Below, piece by piece: positions 60,001 through 64,000 of a DNA stretch of 64,000 nucleotides. The stretch comes from Nectonema munidae (Eukaryota; Nematomorpha; Nectonematoida; Nectonematidae): contig JAUIRK010000207.1 of assembly GCA_030549495.1 (NCBI GenBank), forward strand, positions 186,001 through 250,000, given 5' to 3'. Position 1 is the first letter of the stretch; each line of letters opens with the position of its first letter. The position numbers were made by a program, and so were the translations under genes. Under the pieces are notes generated by a model, which worked only from the letters and a program-made list of their open reading frames with translations, was not told the DNA's origin and did no database searches.

Positions 60001-61963
60001 GACTTGTCTGACTACTCGCAGAGTGTGGAGTGGGATTTGATTGAAGTGCTGGCACAACGCAACAAGGAACTATACCCATGCTGTCCCGGCGAGTACTGGG
60101 TCGACATCACTTACCAGTTTACGATTCGTCGCAAAACCCTCTACTACAACGTCAACCTCATCTTTCCTTGCGTCATCATTTCATTGATCGGTGTTACTCT
60201 TTTTTTCTTTTATTCACCCCCGTACATCCTTTACTGCATGTAAGCTTTCTTCCATTATAGTAGTTCGTCAAACGAAAAAGGATTACACTAGCTCTATTCC
60301 TCCCTTTCGTTATTTACCCCCAAATTCGGTAAAATTATAAATTTTAAGGCTAAGATTTATTTTGTCCAAGATTTTATAATTTTTAATAAAAATTATTAAG
60401 ATTAGTTAAAAGAACACTATTTGCTTAAATTGATGTGCTATAGATATATCACAATCGCGAACGAACATAACCGCGATCTAGTATTGCAACATGGCGCTAT
60501 CTGTCGACGAAATAAATGTAGATTAGTTTATCTAAATTTCCATAGAATTAATTGAAATCGAACATTAGTGCATTTTCTATTTATGTTCATATATTTTTGA
60601 AGAAATGCACTCCATGAAAATGGAAGAACGCATTTAAATAAAAGATTGAACAAGGAACAATGATTGGAATGCAAAATATATTAAAAGATTAAAAAATAAG
60701 GATCGCGCGAGATCTAAACAGTTTGGAAGCGTAGGAAAACTGAAATCTATCAGAAAGGCGTGCCTTTACCCGAATCTGAAATGAGAGTCGTATCTAGGCC
60801 TTTCTACCACCCCCCCCCCCTCCGTTGCCACTGAGAAGACTTGCACTCGTGGGAAAAAATATTTTATATAATGTGCTTTAAAATTCCCTTTAAAAAAATT
60901 TTTCTCCCCTCATACTACTGTGTCAAACCCCTAATGTCTACGCCACTGACAAAAATGTGTGAACAAGTGAACAGAAAACATAACTGGAGACTATTTGCAT
61001 CCACATTCAATATCATGCAATTTCTGATAATGAGCATATATAAAAAAACATTGTTGAGAACAAGTTTGGTGTTGAGACATACGAAAGAAATCAAGTTCGA
61101 ATAAGCAAGGTTTACTTGGTAAAGAAACATTCATTGATTTGATACATGAAAAGATCATATCTCGACATTTACTATTTATTTATTAAAAATCAAATAACCA
61201 TTATTAATTCATCCAAAAAAAAATATAAAATTTTTATAAGACCACGTAACAAATTGATTGACTAATTAACTTAATCGACTTTAAAGCCACACACTTCCCT
61301 TTTTGTATTTTAACTGTTAGGATAGGCGAGAAAATTCACAATGCTATTTTGTCTTCTGACTACAAAGTCTATATAATAATTTATGCTCGATTAATTAAAA
61401 TAAATAGTAATATGGATTTTAAAACGTAAATCGAAGCCTAGTAATATATAACATTTATTCTTGAAGCTCGGGTATGCTTATTAAAACCTATAATTGATTA
61501 TTAATTCATTCCATGAAAGATATGTTCTACGAAATAGTCACTCGATAAAAAATCACCTCCGCCAAATTCCGCTCGACGAAAACTCAATTTAACCAAATGT
61601 GCGTAGATAAAATTCCGATTACGGAATGAAATGCTATCTATAAATATGTATATATTAAAATTGCGATGAAATATCTTTTTCAGCCGTATTTGTCTTTTAC
61701 CTGCCATCGGAGAGTCAAGAAAAGATCACTCTGTGCATCTCGATTCAAGTCACGTTGACAGTTTTCTTCTCTCTTCTCGTTGACATCATTCCACCGACGA
61801 GCCTGGTTTCGCCCCTGATTTCACGGTATCTCTTATTCACGATGATTCTTGTGACACTTTCCATCGTGGTTACCGTTATTGTACTGAATGTTCACTACCG
61901 AACGCCCGCAACACATATTTTATCTCCAAGAACTCGAAGAATATTCCTCAAAGTTCTTCCGAA
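40790..61963 (+). CDS. Nicotinic acetylcholine receptor alpha-type subunit, partial
   Basis: Five exons supply the signal peptide, most of the ligand-binding domain, TM1, TM2 and TM3 of a Cys-loop cation channel subunit. The Cys-loop has the standard 13 residues between its cysteines. The loop C vicinal Cys pair (YPCCPGEYW) makes it an alpha subunit. The TM2 entry SQEKIT keeps the Glu of cation channels. The family's short exon encoding the segment before EW/TW was not located in the 14.8-kb first intron; phase 0 on both sides leaves room for it. The large cytoplasmic loop, TM4 and stop lie beyond the window or were not recognised. Sequence is divergent ([10 protein letters not shown] where FGSWTYDG is usual), so I give no symbol. 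Confidence 0.88.
40970..43479. other. First part of the long nAChR intron
   Basis: AT-rich; no exon recognised. A (TA)n microsatellite lies at about 41980-42009. A 74-codon ORF at 42495-42719 has no domain. Confidence 0.45.
43480..43736 (+). repeat. Dispersed repeat R3, copy 1
   Basis: Matches 62684-62945 in both halves: a CCGA-TTG-CCC block with TCGCT near the left end, and AATACCATTTTTGTCG followed by TTCGATAA near the right. The left end is truncated relative to the second copy. Confidence 0.65.
44541..44881. mobile_element. hAT-type MITE, 341 bp, with poly-G tracts
   Basis: Perfect 8-bp duplication CATATCTA at 44533-44540 and 44882-44889. TIRs are CAGGCCCGTAGCTAGG on the left and CAGGCCCGTAGCCAGAG on the right. 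The interior is partly palindromic about 44675 (CCCTCCCCCATT against GTGGGAGGG) and has G runs, one of 15 at 44588-44602. Non-coding. Confidence 0.9.
45746..47158. mobile_element. Second foldback element with iteron ends, carrying an insert
   Basis: Ends GCATTTTCACT are inverted and lie inside TATA on both sides, fitting a TA target. Each end carries a 21-bp tandem array: four units on the right (GTGAAAAAAGACGAACTTAAA), about three decayed on the left. Long arms pair: about 45770-45970 plus 46340-46600 with 46660-47130. The left arm is interrupted by repeat R4 (45975-46340). An open minus frame at 46395-46577 is Lys-rich with a helical region ([17 protein letters not shown]) that could be a transposase DNA-binding part. 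No DDE motif was found. Design matches the element at 24645-25782. Confidence 0.75.
45975..46340 (+). repeat. Dispersed repeat R4, copy A, inside the foldback element
   Basis: Its first 90 bases (from CCACACAAACGAGCC) and last 40 (AAGAAGGAACCTCA to GAGGATTCTGACCAAAAT) are nearly identical to copy B at 47731-48021, but the middles are unrelated. The break in the foldback arm symmetry sets the borders. Confidence 0.75.
47230..47593 (+). mobile_element. Probable hAT-type MITE (repeat R2, copy 2)
   Basis: Ends CAGGCTTTCTCAA and (reverse complement) CAGTGCATCTCAA form an imperfect TIR. Flanks GCTTAAAG and GTTTAGAG match at six of eight positions, as expected for an old 8-bp duplication. It is related to 30197-30562. 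Confidence 0.55.
47731..48021 (+). repeat. Dispersed repeat R4, copy B
   Basis: Same ends as copy A with a different, less AT-rich core (GACGTCAACCTC and similar). Family unknown; conserved ends with a variable middle suggest a nonautonomous transposon. Confidence 0.7.
48022..48662. other. Intron stretch between repeat R4 and the receptor gene
   Basis: AT-rich, nothing recognised. Confidence 0.5.
48663..48668 (-). terminator. Poly-A signal overlapping the receptor stop codon
   Basis: The minus strand reads GCTTAATAAATAC at the end of the receptor ORF. The AATAAA at 48663-48668 shares two bases with the TAA stop (48667-48669). If used, the 3' UTR would be only about 10-30 bases. Confidence 0.5.
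48667..49716 (-). CDS. Intronless orphan seven-transmembrane receptor, 349 aa
   Basis: One uninterrupted ATG-to-TAA frame, markedly less AT-rich than its surroundings. Hydrophobic segments lie at about 34-58, 69-88, 98-132, 157-178, 204-226, 275-300 and 312-332. This is the layout of a GPCR with a short N-terminus (glycosylation sequon NIS at 13), a long basic third cytoplasmic loop (227-274) and a short tail. Cys104 at the top of TM3 and Cys191 in the second extracellular loop could form the usual disulfide. The E/DRY site reads as SIDLR, and the NPxxY site as NVLFS then VDEN. It is rhodopsin-like at best and I recognise no ligand class. It lies antisense in the first nAChR intron. A chemosensory or peptide receptor are both possible. 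Other 7TM folds cannot be excluded. Confidence 0.85.
   Translation of the reverse strand: MNDLENIIGALGNISEILLKKPYPTFCLPKKLGIAFFTTIVISAVSNTMLAISFAILSKKHHSSYKLLKTASIFLNFFGLVQLPKALGQIQSRSAGIDAFVSNCFFVFFSAKLHPIMFMACLHTTIFYVTLYSIDLRNSFLNQSHAWRLVRWAKKRYAPLLVFPLLLVLNVEGALIFNLREYNIPTFKRRCAFSITYHIEKVKYLTLTKNALLILTQLFFLYQSVKVIKHISQFSEIIPVPIPAFRAQGGLLPDANDQEPRESVRFMNRVKQQKRQLLLFFTFYSGTALFSLVFNVFVAYSLVYHNQGPCMPTLLLYTLLSCFNVLFSIFFVDENVRKLIVSKAKALFA
49717..50819. other. Upstream side of the 7TM gene; no gene seen
   Basis: No clear TATA box or initiator upstream of the receptor ATG. A degenerate hAT-MITE-like patch with GTGACCCC and GACCCCACGAG lies at about 50665-50750, but its borders are not clear. Confidence 0.4.
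50820..52250 (-). pseudogene. Wrecked ZBED-type hAT transposase
   Basis: On the minus strand, short blocks in changing frames follow the order of ZBED5-like hAT proteins. [18 protein letters not shown] is the BED-finger end, then [21 protein letters not shown] matches the AKPHTIGE motif, and a block like [14 protein letters not shown] matches the section after the first catalytic Asp. A less certain block near 50840-51070 includes [13 protein letters not shown]. Frameshifts and stops are numerous, so it is long dead. It lies in the nAChR intron. No terminal repeats were found. Confidence 0.6.
52251..54812. other. nAChR intron, no exon recognised
   Basis: Extremely AT-rich with a (CT)n run at about 53321-53339. 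The missing short nAChR exon could be here, but I could not pick it out. Confidence 0.45.
54813..54937 (+). repeat. Near-identical 125-bp repeat R5, copy 1
   Basis: Differs from 56208-56332 at about two positions in 125. No TIR, coding or poly-A. It lies 0.9 kb upstream of the 110-bp nAChR exon. Confidence 0.9.
54938..55818. other. Intron before the 110-bp exon
   Basis: AT-rich; no exon or element recognised. Confidence 0.5.
55819..55928 (+). CDS. nAChR exon of 110 bp: loop D/A region
   Basis: Acceptor CTTCTTAAG, donor AACAA/GTAAGA. The exon is 110 bp, the conserved size of this nAChR exon, and leaves in phase 2. It encodes [16 protein letters not shown], then [17 protein letters not shown], with the invariant W-PD-VLYN motif. 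The ORF extends upstream of the acceptor by chance. Confidence 0.95.
56208..56332 (+). repeat. Near-identical 125-bp repeat R5, copy 2
   Basis: Direct copy of 54813-54937, 280 bases downstream of the 110-bp exon, so the two copies bracket that exon. Both edges are abrupt. Confidence 0.9.
56798..56978 (+). CDS. nAChR exon: loops E and B, Cys-loop
   Basis: Acceptor TTTTTAG; its first base completes the Asn codon. It encodes [20 protein letters not shown], then [20 protein letters not shown] and [16 protein letters not shown]. The two Cys-loop cysteines are 14 positions apart as in all Cys-loop receptors, and FPYD replaces the usual FPFD. It ends in phase 0 at SEN/GTATGC. Only part of this exon is open in a called frame, so it is easily missed. 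Confidence 0.93.
56979..57574. other. Intron between Cys-loop exon and piggyBac
   Basis: AT-rich. The 3' terminal repeat of the piggyBac should lie here, but no TTAA-flanked CCC end was identified. Confidence 0.45.
57575..59236 (-). pseudogene. Broken piggyBac-like transposase
   Basis: From 59226 down, the minus strand has a Ser/Glu-rich acidic N-terminus. Then come traces of the DDE_Tnp_1_7 domain: [16 protein letters not shown] is the family DEQ-x-x-F-G/R-R motif, and [20 protein letters not shown] is the YN-KGGVD motif. [20 protein letters not shown] is the closing helix region. A C-terminal cysteine-rich tail ([16 protein letters not shown]) follows. The pieces lie in at least three frames with no methionine start, so it is inactive. 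No TIR was found. It sits antisense in the nAChR intron before the loop C exon. Confidence 0.85.
59237..59940. other. Intron before the loop C exon
   Basis: No exon recognised. A short less AT-rich patch lies at 59460-59530; it does not fold into a tRNA by eye. Confidence 0.45.
59941..60190 (+). CDS. nAChR exon: loop C and TM1
   Basis: Acceptor TTTCATTTCAG. It encodes [28 protein letters not shown], then the loop C pair [14 protein letters not shown], and [19 protein letters not shown], the start of TM1. The donor is ATCG/GTGTTA in phase 1, which with the next exon gives [14 protein letters not shown]. Open sequence past the donor is read-through into the intron. Confidence 0.95.
60191..61683. 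other. Intron between TM1 and TM2 exons
   Basis: AT-rich. A run of C residues near 60811-60820 and CTACGCCACTG near 60938 suggest a decayed hAT-type MITE, but no matching left end or target duplication is visible. Confidence 0.4.
61684..61963 (+). CDS. nAChR exon: TM2, TM3, start of cytoplasmic loop
   Basis: Acceptor TTTTTCAG in phase 1. It encodes the TM1 end [16 protein letters not shown]2 [20 protein letters not shown], the PPTS linker and TM3 [20 protein letters not shown]. The membrane-proximal loop ends at IFLKVLPK. The donor CCGAA/GTGAGA is in phase 2; reading through would stop one codon later, before TM4, so splicing onward is expected. Confidence 0.93.
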
Positions 61964-64000
61964 GTGAGACACTCAATAATTTTTTTGTTTAAAAGACGCG
62001 CTTGTCTTCTTTCCTAAATAACGGAATAAAGCTCTTTTACTTTTCTATCAGGGGTTCAAAACACTTCCCTCACTCTAACTCTAATTTTTTAATTTTATTT
62101 ATCAGATTCATTAGCCCTAAATTATAAAAATACACATGTATATAAGAGAAGTTTAGACGTGCTAATTTATCTACTTTTAAAAAAGTTTCAAAAACTAAAA
62201 CCGCGTATAAACGAACAATTGAAGGAAAGAAAAAATATTATTTTTAAAATTTTAACCCTGATTATGTTATTTATTTAAAGTTAATGAGATGAAACGAATG
62301 ACATCTATGAAAAATCCGCGGTATTATTTCGTTACAAGCTTTATCATACTCACTGCTCCATAATTTTTTGGTTTAAATCTAAATTTTTCTAAAATTCGTC
62401 CATTTACCTAACCGAGATAACAACTGCCTCAATTGTCTTCATCCATCAAATGATGCTCACTCCTTTATCATAAAAGTATGAAGACAAATTTTTCCGTAAG
62501 TTTAAAAATGTCATTTTTTGATCCCAAAATATAGTAAATTAGAAACAATCTGATTTTAGGCTCAAACAGCTAATGCTTTATTGCAGTATCTATTTCAATA
62601 AAGATTTCTTTCTAATTTTCTTAACCTTACATTGAATTCTCTAATTCTCTACTGTATATTCGCATTATGAGTCTAGTGTATGATTGCCAGATGTCTCGTT
62701 TTTTCCCCGAATTGTCCCGACTTTATGATCGCTTAACAACGGAGTCCCTTGGGATTTATAAGAAGTATGCTTTTTCATTCACTAACCTAAAAAATATACT
62801 TTGTGTTTGTTTATCTCTTTTTTTAGTATAAAAACTCATCTTTTTTTATTAATTATTATTTTGTCAGAAATATGAAATTTTACTCTTGACTTTCTCAATA
62901 CCATTTTTGTCACGCTTCGATAATACAAAAATATGGCAACCCTTCTATAGTGTTATTAGGAATACTAAACGCTCTAATTTACAAAATATTTGAAAACACT
63001 TACGATAAATACCCAGTACCTATAAAGCACACTTTGTTTCTATAAGATTTCCATTGAAAATCACTCTACATCTAAGAAAAGTATTTATTATATTTCCAAA
63101 TCACTCAATTCTTTTTCTCCCATTTTTCTGTGGTTCGACTTTAAATATCTACATTTCTGTCTAACACATTTATGCGTTTAATGGCTTCTCACATCTTCCC
63201 CTTTTCAGCTTTTAACGTGAATATCTTTACCCCAGTGTGTGATTTAATTTCGCGAGTGTCTTCGCTATAGATTTTCCCAAGTATTGGTGTTTACGGAATT
63301 TGAAAGTTTTTAACTTTCTGACTGGCTTTCAATAAAATCATTTAAAATTTCTAACTCTTTTGTACACTTTTATGTAACTCTAAAAATGGATAAAAAACTT
63401 GTAAGTCGCACACAGAGCTTAAAAGTTGCGTTCCCTGCCCTTGTTTATAATTTACAAGCACTTTGAAACATAATGAACAATGAGATTTTTTCATGCCATC
63501 AGCCCAGAATTTTTTAAAATCGATTGTAAATTCACGATTTGCTATACTTTATATTTGGATAACGCGATTATGCAACAAAATCCACGCAAAAATGTACTAA
63601 ATCATCAAAATTTATAAGTCAAATTAATGCATTTTGGTTATTAATTAAATTTTGTGTAAATTTTTGAAAAATCTTTAATTTTTGACTTAAATCAGTCAAG
63701 AAAAGTAAAATTATCTACGATTTTTATTTATAGATATGAAAATATAAAACAGTAAATTTTTGTTTTGTAGGACAAAGGTGCATGTTTTTTTCAAATAAAA
63801 TTTTTATTTATCATTCCATGATCATATGATCTTTAGAAATGAAAGGTATATAACACATTACATATTTTGCGAAAAATATTTCACTGTTCTAGCAGTAAAT
63901 ATCAGGAGACCCAAAACGTATATCATTTATTTCAAAACTCCAATCCATTAATGACTGCAGGGTCCGAAAATTGAAAGCAACAGGGAAAACAACCAATTAC
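61964..64000. other. Downstream nAChR intron, to window end
   Basis: No exon for the cytoplasmic loop or TM4 was recognised. Repeat R3 copy 2 is the only feature supported. Confidence 0.5.
62684..62945 (+). repeat. Dispersed repeat R3, copy 2
   Basis: Ends form a short inverted repeat (TTGCCA on the left, TGGCAA on the right), suggesting a MITE. The related copy lies 19 kb away at 43480-43736. It lies past the last visible nAChR exon. Confidence 0.65.

Noticed and set aside
60770-60950. hAT-type MITE ending in CTACGCCACTG
   Set aside because: The left end is only loosely similar and the flanking 8-mers differ, so the element could not be bounded.
1-64000. CRISPR arrays, LTR retrotransposons, Polintons, prokaryotic operons
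   Set aside because: Looked for regularly spaced repeats, long terminal direct repeats with internal coding, capsid or integrase motifs and compact gene runs; none seen.

Overview
The window looks like genomic DNA of an arthropod, possibly a crustacean such as a copepod. It is AT-rich, its host exons are small and spliced, its introns are long and full of decayed transposons, and it carries one gene with the domain order I associate with arthropod Uninflatable. I cannot fix the species. I see no bacterial-style operons, no CRISPR array, no LTR or viral element and no convincing functional RNA gene.

Region 1 (1-18836, minus strand) holds fourteen consecutive exons of a large modular extracellular or membrane protein. 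From N to C the order is C-type lectin, LDLa, three CUB domains, four sushi (CCP) domains, calcium-binding EGF and the start of an F5/8C (discoidin) domain. The exons join in frame (857 codons). Module junctions are phase 1 and each CUB is cut by one phase-0 intron. The signal-peptide exon lies above 18836 and was not found; the rest of the protein lies left of the window. The introns hold a tRNA-like SINE head, LINE remains, a gutted Tigger/pogo transposon carrying a second transposon inside it, and a hAT-type MITE.

Region 2 (about 18840-40700) has no host gene I can support. It contains a 5'-truncated LINE, a hAT-type MITE, a palindromic (foldback) IS630/Tc1-like element, dispersed repeats, microsatellites and a decayed MULE with a FLYWCH-type N-terminus.

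Region 3 (40790 to beyond 61963, plus strand) is a nicotinic acetylcholine receptor alpha-type subunit. Visible exons cover the signal peptide and N-terminus, loop D/A region, Cys-loop, loop C with vicinal cysteines through TM1, and TM2-TM3. The short second exon usual in this family was not found, and the C-terminal exons lie beyond the window or were not recognised. The 14.8-kb intron between the first two visible exons contains, on the opposite strand, an intact intronless 349-residue seven-transmembrane receptor (48667-49716). The same intron holds a second foldback element, several MITEs and a wrecked ZBED-type hAT transposase. A later intron holds a broken piggyBac.

The strongest patterns beyond the genes are two. 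Four unrelated DNA transposons carry tandem iterons inside their terminal inverted repeats (TIRs), two of them in foldback form. An orphan intronless receptor sits nested in a neurotransmitter-receptor intron.
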